Below are positions 44,094 through 52,117 of a stretch of DNA of 57,569 nucleotides, one piece after another. Source of the DNA: a virus; IMG/VR virus record IMGVR_UViG_3300011113_000476, positions 1-57,569 of that record; one strand, 5' to 3'. Numbering within the stretch: position 1 is the first letter of the stretch; every line of letters begins with the position of its first letter. The notes beneath the pieces were generated by a model that did no database searches, was not told where the DNA came from, and saw only the letters and a program-made list of their open reading frames with translations. A program made the translations under genes and the position numbers.

Positions 44094-44789
44094 ATGGACA
44101 TAACTCCTTATATTTTAGAAGTTGAAGAATTTAATAAATTTGAAAGAAGTCCTGGAGCCACAGCAGCAGTATATACCTGCGAAGTATTAACATGCATTGC
44201 AACTTTAAAATGCGGTTCCAGTTTTTTGACTGCTACTTTTAATCAAAACTGTCGATGGAGGCAGATACCGTTTTCAGAAATTAATTGGGACAACAGTCAT
44301 GTTTTTACTTTGATGACAGATCCATTGACCAGACGGTATAAAGCAATAGCAGAATGGTTATTTCAAAAGAATCTGATAACTGAATATTATAAAAATATTG
44401 ATTTGCAAAATTTTGTTTTGAGTACTCCTATATTAGATATACACTCATATGGGTATGTTTATAACTATTACGAAAATTTCTGTGATCGGATAGATTGGAT
44501 TCCGTTAGAATCTGTAAAAAATCATGATGGGGTAAAATGGGCAATTGCAAAACTCTTAGAAAAATATAAAATTTACATATCTTATTATTGGGCAAATGAT
44601 CGAGAGTCAAATATTTCATCTAAGGTAAAAAAGAATCTTGAAGCAGATATAAAAGAAAAATTTAAGTCTTCTCCCAATGAAAAAATAATGGAATATTTAT
44701 TACCTGATATTGATTTATATAATAGAGTTTCTAATAAATTTAATCCTAATGGTGATATTTGGGATGAAATAAGTTGGTTAAGAAAATGA
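44094..44789 (+). CDS. Sulfotransferase-like protein B
   Basis: A 231-residue paralogue of the product at 42469-43089. Motifs are clearer here: LKCGSSFLTATFN (phosphosulfate-loop-like), WRQIPFSEINWDNSHVFTLM, then DPLTRRYKAIAEWL (3'-phosphate-binding-like), and ILDIHSYGYVYNYYENF followed by IDWIPLESV, which fits the later D-x-H...(I)DW pattern of type-2 sulfotransferases. It has no signal peptide or membrane segment. With the kinase fusion and DUF2061 between the two copies this forms a compact unit. The likely acceptor is a carbohydrate, but that is inference. The stop overlaps the deaminase ATG. Confidence 0.5.
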   Translation: MDITPYILEVEEFNKFERSPGATAAVYTCEVLTCIATLKCGSSFLTATFNQNCRWRQIPFSEINWDNSHVFTLMTDPLTRRYKAIAEWLFQKNLITEYYKNIDLQNFVLSTPILDIHSYGYVYNYYENFCDRIDWIPLESVKNHDGVKWAIAKLLEKYKIYISYYWANDRESNISSKVKKNLEADIKEKFKSSPNEKIMEYLLPDIDLYNRVSNKFNPNGDIWDEISWLRK

Positions 44790-45250
44790 AGGAAAAATTA
44801 ATTCAAGCATACATGCAAACTGCAAAAATATTTGCTGAACTCAGTCATGCTCGGCGTCTGCATGTGGGTGCAATAGTGGTTAAAGATGATAGAATTATCA
44901 GTATTGGTTACAACGGCATGCCTGCTGGATGGGATAATAACTGTGAACACGAAGATATGGGATTCTCAGATGCTGTATTCGGAGAACCACAAACTGTAAT
45001 TAATAGAGGATTAAAAACACGACCTGAAGTTCTCCACGCAGAATCGAATGCCATTAGTAAACTAGCACGAAGTAGTGAAAGCGGAGACGGGGCAACGATG
45101 TTTATTACTCATGCTCCTTGTATGGAGTGTTCTAAACTGATTTATCAAAGCGGAATAAAAAAAGTTTATTTTGGGCAAGCTTATCGTGATACTTCCGGTG
45201 TTGAATTTTTAAACAAGTGTAAAATTACAGTAGAACAAATCGATGTTTGA
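44786..45250 (+). CDS. dCMP deaminase
   Basis: A 154-residue zinc-dependent deaminase read from ATG 44786 (ATGA overlap); a TTG at 44774 would only add four residues. The catalytic H84-A-E86 (EVLHAESNAI) and the Cys pair C112/C115 (APCMECSKLI) bind zinc. The early ARRLHVGAIVVKDDRII and YNGMPAGWDNNCE are typical of T4-like dCMP deaminases, which convert dCMP to dUMP for thymidylate synthesis. That links it with the thymidylate synthase and dihydrofolate reductase on the other strand. It is odd that it lies inside the modification cassette and not with these partners. Confidence 0.92.
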   Translation: MKEKLIQAYMQTAKIFAELSHARRLHVGAIVVKDDRIISIGYNGMPAGWDNNCEHEDMGFSDAVFGEPQTVINRGLKTRPEVLHAESNAISKLARSSESGDGATMFITHAPCMECSKLIYQSGIKKVYFGQAYRDTSGVEFLNKCKITVEQIDV

Positions 45251-46913
45251 TGTATTTTACAAAGGACCCAAGCCTGGTTTGTTTGCGTTTGAACGACCAG
45301 CAGCCTCACTCGACGAGGCTGATGCACTGTGTCGGACCGAATATTTTTGGTATATAGACGGTCACAATGACTATAGAGAATTCGACTTTTATTGGAGACC
45401 CATCAGTTACGAAGCAACACATACACATGTTTGGTCCAGTCAATGGCAACAAAATGGAGGCACTTGCTTGGTGCTCAAAGGCACCAAGGAACATCAATGG
45501 AATTGGCATGATCGTGAAAAAGAAGGACATATCGGCAGAGTTAAGTCCACCGACATCTTTTACATGGATTTTATGAATCCCGATAGTCAAGAACAACTTT
45601 TAGTCCTTAAACTTCGCTGTCCCAATATCAAATCTACTAGATATGTATCAGATCATTTAAACGTGCTAAAACGTATAGTAAATTTGGCTACTACAGAATA
45701 TGTGTGGGTGATCAGCAGCATCTGTGATTATCGAGATTTCGACTTTACTTGGCATCCTGCTCAATGGCAAGAAGAAATGATTCACTGTTTTCCCAGTAAT
45801 AATCAAAAACGCGGAGATACATTTTATATTCACGTGGAATCATTTAAACGACAAATGGTTGATTTGGAATTACTAGATTGGTTTAATGTTATCAATTATT
45901 GTGAAGATCAAAAAGTCTATCGATATACATGCCCAAAAGTATATTATAACCACGACGATCTAGTGGGGGAAATTCGTAGATATGATTTTAAATTTCCTTA
46001 TGCAGCATTTTCAAATCAGCCCAGTATTTTGTTTAACAGTGAGATTTGCTTATGGACTGAAAAAGATAGGGCTGTAGAAAGTTTTACAGAAAGTAATGCG
46101 GTCTGTATAGTACCACGGGACGTTAAGACACATTTACGCACACAAATCTACGATTATCCTTATGTAAACGTCAGAAAAAAGGGTGAATCTATACATACAG
46201 AAGACGATTTAGATATAGTCTATATTAGCAACAATGAGCCAGAAGCAGAACATTGGTACGATCATTTGTGCGACATCATAGGACAGGAAACTACAGGTTT
46301 TCCGATGCTAAAATTTGCCAATATTATTAAACGGGTTAAAAATGTAAACGGACGAATGGCAGCATATAAAGCAGCCGCAGAGAAAAGCGAAACACCTTGG
46401 TTTTTTGCAGTATTTGCTAAATTAGAAGTTGATCCTAAATTTGATTGGGGATGGAAACCTGACTATTTTCAAGAACCAAAACACTATATTTTTCATGCCC
46501 GAAACCCAGTAAACGGGTTAGTCTACGGCCATCAAGCAATGATTGCTTATAATAAACGTTTAGTACTGGAAACAATAGAAAGTGGATTGGATTTTACTCT
46601 AAGTAAAGCTCACGAAGTTGTGCCTATCTTAAGTGGTATAGCACATTATGATCAAGATGCTTGGACTACTTGGAGAACAGCATTTCGAGAAGTTGTTAAG
46701 TTAAAACATTTTAGTATTACGCAACCTAGTGTTGAAACTGAATTTAGGCTTAAAAAATGGCTTACAGTAGGCAACGGTAAATTCGGTGAATGGAGTATTT
46801 GTGGCGCACAGGACGCAATAGAATATTACACTACAGTTAACGGGGATTACAACAAACTAATGCTCAGCTACGAGTGGGATTGGCTTAAACAGTATTATGC
46901 TACTAAATACTGA
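45243..46913 (+). CDS. Multi-unit protein related to the DxD protein at 29612-30538
   Basis: A 556-residue protein of apparently four units. Two similar units lie at about 1-100 (TEYFWYIDGHNDYREFDFYW) and 125-215 (TEYVWVISSICDYRDFDFTW), each followed by an H-V/F-x-S-x-x-Q-x-x-G-G/D-T stretch. A more diverged unit (KFPYAAFSNQPSILFNSEI) covers about 225-310. The last 240 residues match the 308-residue protein at 29612 (FHARNPVNGLVYGHQAM, TWRTAFREVVKLKHF, GEWSICGAQDAIEYY). The metal-binding-like DGD there becomes AKLEVDP here, so the C-terminal unit may not be catalytic. No family name is known to me. ATG 45243 overlaps the deaminase by eight bases. Confidence 0.5.
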   Translation: MFDVFYKGPKPGLFAFERPAASLDEADALCRTEYFWYIDGHNDYREFDFYWRPISYEATHTHVWSSQWQQNGGTCLVLKGTKEHQWNWHDREKEGHIGRVKSTDIFYMDFMNPDSQEQLLVLKLRCPNIKSTRYVSDHLNVLKRIVNLATTEYVWVISSICDYRDFDFTWHPAQWQEEMIHCFPSNNQKRGDTFYIHVESFKRQMVDLELLDWFNVINYCEDQKVYRYTCPKVYYNHDDLVGEIRRYDFKFPYAAFSNQPSILFNSEICLWTEKDRAVESFTESNAVCIVPRDVKTHLRTQIYDYPYVNVRKKGESIHTEDDLDIVYISNNEPEAEHWYDHLCDIIGQETTGFPMLKFANIIKRVKNVNGRMAAYKAAAEKSETPWFFAVFAKLEVDPKFDWGWKPDYFQEPKHYIFHARNPVNGLVYGHQAMIAYNKRLVLETIESGLDFTLSKAHEVVPILSGIAHYDQDAWTTWRTAFREVVKLKHFSITQPSVETEFRLKKWLTVGNGKFGEWSICGAQDAIEYYTTVNGDYNKLMLSYEWDWLKQYYATKY

Positions 46914-47774
46914 ATGCGTATCAATGAGATATTAACTGAAAGCCTAAGTCGTATAGCGTTTCATTACACCAGTAATAAAACAGCGTTATCCATTTTAACC
47001 TCTGGAGTCTTTCAATTAAGTAGCACCTTAGGTAGTGTAGAGCAACAGTATGCCCCCAAAGGACATCCTTATTTCTTAAGTACTACTAGAACTCGCCGCG
47101 GCGGATATCATAGAATAATAGGTCAACAAGCTACACTGTTTGTATTAGACGGTAATTGGTTTAATAATCATTATATTTCTAAACCCATGGATTACTGGGA
47201 AAATAGAAATCCATCACTACCTCATCACAGAGAACATGAAGCAGAAGATCGAGTATTCAGTAAAGAACCTGCGATATCAATCGAAGGTATATCTGCTGTA
47301 CATATGTATTGCGACCCCGAAGCAGACCCAGAAGTTAAAGCATGGACTCGACAAGCTTTAATCGTTGCTAAACGTAGAAATATTCCTGCCTATTTTTACA
47401 CAGACAAAGAAGCATGGAGAAACTTTGATACTCGTAAACAAGGTGATGTTTCTGTGCTGTCGGGGCAGGAAAAAACTGGCGGGCATATAAGTCGTCACAG
47501 AGGGTTTTTGATACCTTGGATGGAATTATTGCAAGCTAACGATAAATCACAATTAAGCAAACGTGCAGATCAATTACGCTATAATTTACAATACGGATAT
47601 GATAAAGAAAATGCTGTTCAAAGTTTAAACACGGATTTAAGCAATGCTCGCAAACCTAATGCTGGTGCAGATCGTAACAATGCGATTAGAATAATTAAAT
47701 TTATGCAACAAAATAATTTACCAACTATTAAAGATTTTGTTGAAGCACTAGCAAATAAATGGAAATCTAATTAA
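46914..47774 (+). CDS. Putative ADP-ribosyltransferase-fold protein with capsid-targeting-like start
   Basis: A 286-residue protein. MRINEILTESL resembles the short N-terminal signal that sends T4 internal proteins and Alt into the prohead (pattern M-K/R-x-x-E-x-x-x-E). Next come FHYTSNKTALSILTSGVFQL, YFLSTTRTRRGGYH and HREHEAEDRVFS, positions that fit the H-Y-E catalytic triad of ADP-ribosyltransferase or RNA phosphotransferase folds; GGHISRHRGFLIPW lies later. If both readings are right, it is packaged and injected to modify a host target, as Alt does in T4. Neither has been tested here. It is the last + strand gene and meets the aminotransferase gene tail to tail with an eight-base overlap. 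Confidence 0.45.
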   Translation: MRINEILTESLSRIAFHYTSNKTALSILTSGVFQLSSTLGSVEQQYAPKGHPYFLSTTRTRRGGYHRIIGQQATLFVLDGNWFNNHYISKPMDYWENRNPSLPHHREHEAEDRVFSKEPAISIEGISAVHMYCDPEADPEVKAWTRQALIVAKRRNIPAYFYTDKEAWRNFDTRKQGDVSVLSGQEKTGGHISRHRGFLIPWMELLQANDKSQLSKRADQLRYNLQYGYDKENAVQSLNTDLSNARKPNAGADRNNAIRIIKFMQQNNLPTIKDFVEALANKWKSN

Positions 47775-48876
47775 AAAATTCTTTAACTTTATCAACAATA
47801 TATTCAGCTTCTGAATCTGTTACTTCTGGATAAATTGGCAAACTTAAACATTCTTGGCAAAAAGCACTGGCTTCTCTGTATAACTCTGCTGCATAGTTAA
47901 TATAGGGATAACCCACCGGATGTTCATACAACGGGGATTCATAATGTATTTTAGTTTCTACACCGTTAATTGCTAAATGATGTTTTAATCCATTTCTGTC
48001 ATTTAGTTTTATTACATATTTGTGCCATGCGTGAACAGTGCCTTCTGTGGTCTTTGGTATGTCGACATAATTGCATAATTCTGCGTTGTAGTATTCTGCA
48101 AGTTGTCGTCGACGACTTTGCCAAGAATCAAAATATTTAAGTTTAACTAACATCTGAGCGCAATCTGCCTCGCTCATTTTACTGTTAGTACCTGGGATTT
48201 CATGCCCGCTGGTTTTACCGTTGTCGCGCAGATCTCTGAGAGAATTGGCTATTTGTAAATCATCCGTCAATACCATGCCACCAGAACCATAGTTGGGCAA
48301 ATTTTTAGTAGGATCAAAACTCAGCACACTGATATCACCTAGTGCTCCGCTGGGTATTCCTTTATAAATAGCTCCGAAACTTTGTGCAGCATCTTCGATA
48401 ATTTTTAGATTCTGATTAAAGAAATCTGTGGTCATCCTAAATCTGTCCCAGTCGACTGTGTTGCCAAACAAGTTAACATACATGATACTTTGTACTCCAG
48501 TGCCCTTGAGAGCGTAGTCTAAACTTTCTAAATTTATTAATGCTTGATCATCCGTGTCGCACAATACTGGTTCGTTGCCGTTCAGTAATACACTGTTGAT
48601 AGTAGATACAAAGCTAATAGTGGGAATGAGAATTTTCGTATTCTCTAAGAATAAAACTTGTTGAGCAAATATCAAACCTTGACTACAACTGTTGACAGCA
48701 ACAGCATATCTACGATGACATCTTTTTGCAATCTGTCTTTCAAATTCTTTAGTATAGTTTCCATCCAGCACTTGACCTGTACTGTATACCTTGTCTGTTG
48801 TGTCTAGTATTTCTTTTCGTAAATTGGCGTATTGCCGTTTTACTCCAAAAAATGGAATTATAATTTTGACTTCCAA
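47767..48876 (-). CDS. DegT/DnrJ/EryC1/StrS sugar aminotransferase
   Basis: A 369-residue PLP enzyme that adds an amino group to a keto sugar nucleotide. Motifs: IPFFGVKRQYANLR at the start, STGQVLDGNYTKEFE, NSCSQGLIFA (PLP phosphate pocket), IIEDAAQSFGA (the Asp that holds the pyridine nitrogen) and SFDPTKNLPNYGSGGM with Schiff-base K191. The SEADCAQML stretch, usually M-S-x-x-x-A-A, is slightly altered. It starts at TTG 48876; no in-frame ATG lies near, and the family's IPFFG start follows at once. The start overlaps the epimerase gene by 19 bases, so both act in one sugar-nucleotide pathway, perhaps feeding the glycosyltransferase-like genes. Confidence 0.88.
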   Translation of the reverse strand: MEVKIIIPFFGVKRQYANLRKEILDTTDKVYSTGQVLDGNYTKEFERQIAKRCHRRYAVAVNSCSQGLIFAQQVLFLENTKILIPTISFVSTINSVLLNGNEPVLCDTDDQALINLESLDYALKGTGVQSIMYVNLFGNTVDWDRFRMTTDFFNQNLKIIEDAAQSFGAIYKGIPSGALGDISVLSFDPTKNLPNYGSGGMVLTDDLQIANSLRDLRDNGKTSGHEIPGTNSKMSEADCAQMLVKLKYFDSWQSRRRQLAEYYNAELCNYVDIPKTTEGTVHAWHKYVIKLNDRNGLKHHLAINGVETKIHYESPLYEHPVGYPYINYAAELYREASAFCQECLSLPIYPEVTDSEAEYIVDKVKEFFN

Positions 48877-49826
48877 AATTTACTTTCAGAAAACCAGTCA
48901 TGATATCGTTGAAAACCTTCTTCGACATCTACTGTAGGATTAAAACCAAAGTCGCTGCGAGCTGCATCTATGTTTAATGCACCCCTTGAAGGAAAATCTG
49001 CATCTTTGTCTCTGCATTCAATTGATCCCCGGCCTGCAATTTTTACTGCTAAATTTGCAGCATCTAGTAGACTATGACTGTGGCTTTTTGTGATGTTATA
49101 CGTTTTGTTAATAGCATTATTGCTTAACGTAGCCTGAACTATGCCTCTGGCTGCATCTTCAACGTAAGTAAAATCCAATGTTTCATTGGCTCCGTTGACT
49201 TTAAGAGTTTGTCCTCGCATTGCAGATAACATAAATTTAGATATTACCCGATCTTCAACATCATATTCACCATAAACAGCACTGGGTCGAATAATAACAT
49301 GATTAAAACATTTTCTTCGCGAATAATCAGAAACTAACCATTCACCCATTAATTTCATAATACCATATTGACCTTGTGGTTTACAGATAAAATCTTCTTT
49401 TACTTGATCGGTAAAATCTCCATATACCATACTGCTGCTAATATAAACAAATTTAGGAATTCGGCTAATTTTTGTTAGTTCTAATAGATTTACTAAAGCA
49501 GTGCTCATTACTTCACTGCCCCAAATTGGATTTTGATTAACTACTTTTTGTCTAGGAAAACTTGCCAAATGAATAACAGCATCACAGGTATACCCAAAAG
49601 TTTTAAAAACTGTTTCTAACTTCGAATAATCTCTGATATCTAAATGATGAACTGTACTGCGAATTCTATTTTGTCGAGCCTTAAACAAATACGCCAGTTC
49701 ATCTTTTTGTACGAACCCATAATCAGTGACACTGTCAATCACAAAACATTCATGACCCAACTGTTCTAATTGTCTTACAACATTGTGTCCTATGAACCCT
49801 GCACCACCCGTTATTAAAAATTTCAT
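48858..49826 (-). CDS. NAD-dependent epimerase/dehydratase
   Basis: A 322-residue extended short-chain dehydrogenase. The Rossmann GGAGFIG is at residues 7-13, followed by a D in VIDSV that would bind the NAD ribose; HLASFPRQKV carries the NAD-binding A-x-x block, VYISSSMVYG holds the catalytic Ser, and the Y-x-x-x-K is YGIMK. RPSAVYGEYD and ETLDFTYVEDAARG bind the sugar nucleotide. Such enzymes make 4-keto or epimerised UDP/GDP sugars. The gene partner downstream is the DegT aminotransferase, so the pair likely makes an amino sugar nucleotide. Start and stop overlap neighbours by a few bases. Confidence 0.9.
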   Translation of the reverse strand: MKFLITGGAGFIGHNVVRQLEQLGHECFVIDSVTDYGFVQKDELAYLFKARQNRIRSTVHHLDIRDYSKLETVFKTFGYTCDAVIHLASFPRQKVVNQNPIWGSEVMSTALVNLLELTKISRIPKFVYISSSMVYGDFTDQVKEDFICKPQGQYGIMKLMGEWLVSDYSRRKCFNHVIIRPSAVYGEYDVEDRVISKFMLSAMRGQTLKVNGANETLDFTYVEDAARGIVQATLSNNAINKTYNITKSHSHSLLDAANLAVKIAGRGSIECRDKDADFPSRGALNIDAARSDFGFNPTVDVEEGFQRYHDWFSESKFWKSKL

Positions 49827-50065
49827 TTAACTCCCCATTTAAGATTAAAATATGTTAGATCTTTTTCTGTTAAATCCGCTACAATAACCACGCGAGTCGA
49901 AAAAGTATTATGATCCCATCCTGAATGCCACGAAGGGGTATTTACAGCATTGGCCATGACCCACTGTCCTTGTTCGCTCTTTTCCCATTTATACAAAGGA
50001 TCAGCAACATAAATTTCAAAGTCATCTACATCGCTCATTAAAAATTCATGTACTTTTATCTTCAT
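49823..50065 (-). CDS. Small protein ending in a Y-F-x-L-K-W motif (80 residues)
   Basis: The protein has MKIKVHEFLMSDVDDFEIYV, WEKSEQGQWVMANAVN and WHSGWDHNTFSTRVVI before LTEKDLTYFNLKW. Its end resembles two other small phage proteins in this window (57163-57456 and 55522-55821), which finish with F-x-LKWL. The FEIYVADPLYKWEKSEQGQWV part looks like a beta-hairpin that could bind another protein. Function unknown. It starts 19 bases inside the SGNH gene end and overlaps the epimerase start by four bases. Confidence 0.55.
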   Translation of the reverse strand: MKIKVHEFLMSDVDDFEIYVADPLYKWEKSEQGQWVMANAVNTPSWHSGWDHNTFSTRVVIVADLTEKDLTYFNLKWGVK

Positions 50066-50693
50066 TTATTGCTTTTAAAATTTTTTGAGCATAAATCTGA
50101 TGTTGCTTTGGACCTGGATGCTGTTGATCATGTCCAACATCAATAAATGAATAGTTATGAATATCATATAACATAATGGCGTAATCTAAATTAGAAACAT
50201 AGTTATAAATTTTTAAATCGTACGACGGCGTATTACAGGGCATCGCGGCCAGAATAAATTTCGACGATATTTTTTTTAAAAAATTAAAAACTTGTTCTGT
50301 GCTAGAAATAGCATCATACATTAAATGATTGCTAACTAGTATTTGTTCTTGAAAATAATTTTTTATGTTTTTTGTGGAATTAAAATTATTTGTGTTTACA
50401 TGATGTAATATGTTAGATTCATCTAAGTATGGAAACCTTGAAACTCCTGTTAGTCCCCAAACTACTATATCATCTTTTCTTATATCAGATCTTAAAATCT
50501 GATCAGCAGCCCATCGAATTGATGATCCTGGTTGTGTTAAAAACGTCACAGGCAAATTCAATTTATCACTTAGCAGTTGCCCATATCTTTCATTACTATT
50601 TACACCACTTCCGTGGCTAAAACTGCATCCCACAATCCATAATTGAGCAGAGTCGGACTTACGTGATTCAGTTAAGTATAGAAAATTATTCAT
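50046..50693 (-). CDS. SGNH/GDSL-type hydrolase
   Basis: A 215-residue protein with QLWIVGCSFSHGSGV (block I; the Ser of G-C-S-F is the nucleophile candidate), LTQPGSSIRWAADQIL (block II Gly region), DDIVVWGLTGVSRFPYL (block III-like) and VGHDQQHPGPKQHQIYAQKIL with the catalytic D-x-x-H. Family members remove acyl groups from lipids or glycans; phage copies are mostly untested. Its neighbours are sugar-nucleotide genes, so carbohydrate esterase activity is a reasonable guess. Its stop overlaps the 80-residue gene start by 20 bases, and its ATG overlaps the thymidylate synthase stop by four. Confidence 0.7.
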   Translation of the reverse strand: MNNFLYLTESRKSDSAQLWIVGCSFSHGSGVNSNERYGQLLSDKLNLPVTFLTQPGSSIRWAADQILRSDIRKDDIVVWGLTGVSRFPYLDESNILHHVNTNNFNSTKNIKNYFQEQILVSNHLMYDAISSTEQVFNFLKKISSKFILAAMPCNTPSYDLKIYNYVSNLDYAIMLYDIHNYSFIDVGHDQQHPGPKQHQIYAQKILKAINEDKST

Positions 50694-51595
50694 ACTGCCA
50701 TATCTGCCTTGATGGCACCGTGACTTTGATAGTTGTGTAGCACAATATCACCCATGGTAAAGTCAGTGATTTTGTCTATGCCCGGACTTAGCAAAAGAGT
50801 AGGGGCAGGCAAGGGTTCACGTGATAATTGCTCTTTTACCTGGTCTACATGATTTAAGTATATGTGTGCATCTCCCAGTACATGAACAAACTCTCCGACT
50901 TGAAGACCACACACTTGCGCCACAAGATGTGTTAATAGGCTGTAACTTGCAATATTGAAAGGTACACCTAAAAACATGTCGCAACTTCTTTGATACATTT
51001 GGCAAGACAACTTCCCATCGGCAACATAAAACTGAGCAAAGCAGTGGCACGGTGGCAGGGCCATGGCTTCTAATTCGCCTGGATTCCATGCAGTTAGTAT
51101 ATGTCGTCTTCCGTGCGGGTCTGCTTTTATTCCATTAATTAATTCAGTGAGTTGATCGACTTCAACATTGATTAGATCATTATTTTCTGAGTTTAGTGTT
51201 CGCTCACTGGTGCGCCAGTGTCGCCATTGCACACCATAAACACGACCTAAGTCGCCTTCGTATTGCGGTCCTCGTGGGGGGAACTTTTTATATCTATTAG
51301 TCCAATAAGGTGCTGTGGCATTGGCAGACCAGATGGTTGTTTTTTCTGTGTGTTTGCTACCATGTAGAATCTCTCGCAAACGAGTTTCGTCCCCCGACCC
51401 TTCAATGAACCACAGCAATTCTGATACAACAGATTTCCATGCTAGTTTCTTAGTTGTTACAGCTGGAAATCCATGTTGTAAGTTGTAGCGTTGTTGCATA
51501 CCAAACACGCTAATAGTGCCAGTACCGGTCCGGTCGGATTTGTTAGTGCCGTTTTCGAGCACATATTTTAATGCATCTAAGTATTGTTGTTCCAT
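50690..51595 (-). CDS. thyA: Thymidylate synthase (ThyA type)
   Basis: A 301-residue enzyme converting dUMP to dTMP with methylene-tetrahydrofolate. Features: RTGTGTISVFGMQQRYNLQ, LLWFIEGSGDETRLRE, LPPCHCFAQFYVADGKLSC with catalytic C183, QRSCDMFLGVPFNIASYSLL. The Asn in PFNIASY is the residue that selects dUMP; the dCMP hydroxymethylases have Asp there, so a hydroxymethylase is unlikely. Length matches the longer phage forms (E. coli has 264). It has its own TTGACA promoter inside the end of the dihydrofolate reductase gene, which supplies the reduced folate. Confidence 0.95.
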   Translation of the reverse strand: MEQQYLDALKYVLENGTNKSDRTGTGTISVFGMQQRYNLQHGFPAVTTKKLAWKSVVSELLWFIEGSGDETRLREILHGSKHTEKTTIWSANATAPYWTNRYKKFPPRGPQYEGDLGRVYGVQWRHWRTSERTLNSENNDLINVEVDQLTELINGIKADPHGRRHILTAWNPGELEAMALPPCHCFAQFYVADGKLSCQMYQRSCDMFLGVPFNIASYSLLTHLVAQVCGLQVGEFVHVLGDAHIYLNHVDQVKEQLSREPLPAPTLLLSPGIDKITDFTMGDIVLHNYQSHGAIKADMAV

Positions 51596-51601
51596 GCATT
51601 A

Positions 51602-51630
51602 AGTATAATTTTATTGACGAAATATGTCAA
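51602..51630 (-). promoter_or_regulatory. sigma70-type promoter of the thymidylate synthase gene
   Basis: Read on the minus strand, TTGACA (51630-51625), 17 bases, TATACT (51607-51602). Transcription would begin roughly where the thyA ATG (51595) begins, so the message would be leaderless or nearly so unless it starts slightly earlier. The -35 element lies within the last codons of the dihydrofolate reductase gene. The match is 11 of 12 to the consensus at ideal spacing. Confidence 0.6.
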
Positions 51631-52117
51631 TATTTTTATAAGTCATCCAACTACATTTTTTATCTAAACTGGTAGCAGCACTAGTAGCTCTGAATAAACT
51701 TAAATATTTTCGTAAGTCAATTTGTCGATCAGTTCTGAACTGACCTTTGAAATGAGTGATATGAACTTGATCTACTAGATCTCGAGTTTCCATTAAAATG
51801 TCGGGTCCGCCGATAATCCAAATTGTTTTTGTTGGATATGCATGTTGAATTTTACGAATATTTTCCTGCAGATCTCCACGGATAGTAGTAATGCCATAAC
51901 CAAAAATAGGTTTGTTTGTTGCTACATAATTTATTCTACCGGGCAAAGGCTTAGGCATCTTGGGATCGTCCCAAGTTTTTCTTCCCATGACGACAATGTC
52001 TCCCATGGTCTGTTCTTTGAAATATTGTAAATCTTCAGGATGGTGGGGCCACGGCAACGAACCGTTTAACCCCATTCCTCCCCAGTGATCTACAGCAAAA
52101 ATTGATTTAATTGTCAT
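51611..52117 (-). CDS. folA: Dihydrofolate reductase
   Basis: A 168-residue enzyme that reduces dihydrofolate made by thymidylate synthase. SIFAVDHWGGMGLNGSLPWP is the N-terminal substrate/NADPH loop, HHPEDLQYFKEQTMGDIVVMG carries the catalytic Asp, then GRKTWDDP, LPGRINYVATNK and IWIIGGPDILME (the GG nucleotide-binding turn). All key positions are in place and the length is usual. Its ATG overlaps the end of the endonuclease gene by 11 bases. It precedes thyA by 15 bases in transcription order. Confidence 0.93.
   Translation of the reverse strand: MTIKSIFAVDHWGGMGLNGSLPWPHHPEDLQYFKEQTMGDIVVMGRKTWDDPKMPKPLPGRINYVATNKPIFGYGITTIRGDLQENIRKIQHAYPTKTIWIIGGPDILMETRDLVDQVHITHFKGQFRTDRQIDLRKYLSLFRATSAATSLDKKCSWMTYKNIDIFRQ

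Noticed and set aside
50690-51595. Thymidylate synthase homologue as a dCMP or dUMP hydroxymethylase for DNA hypermodification
   Set aside because: The dUMP-selecting Asn in PFNIASY is kept and the general active-site layout is that of ordinary ThyA; no DNA-hypermodification partner genes were recognised.
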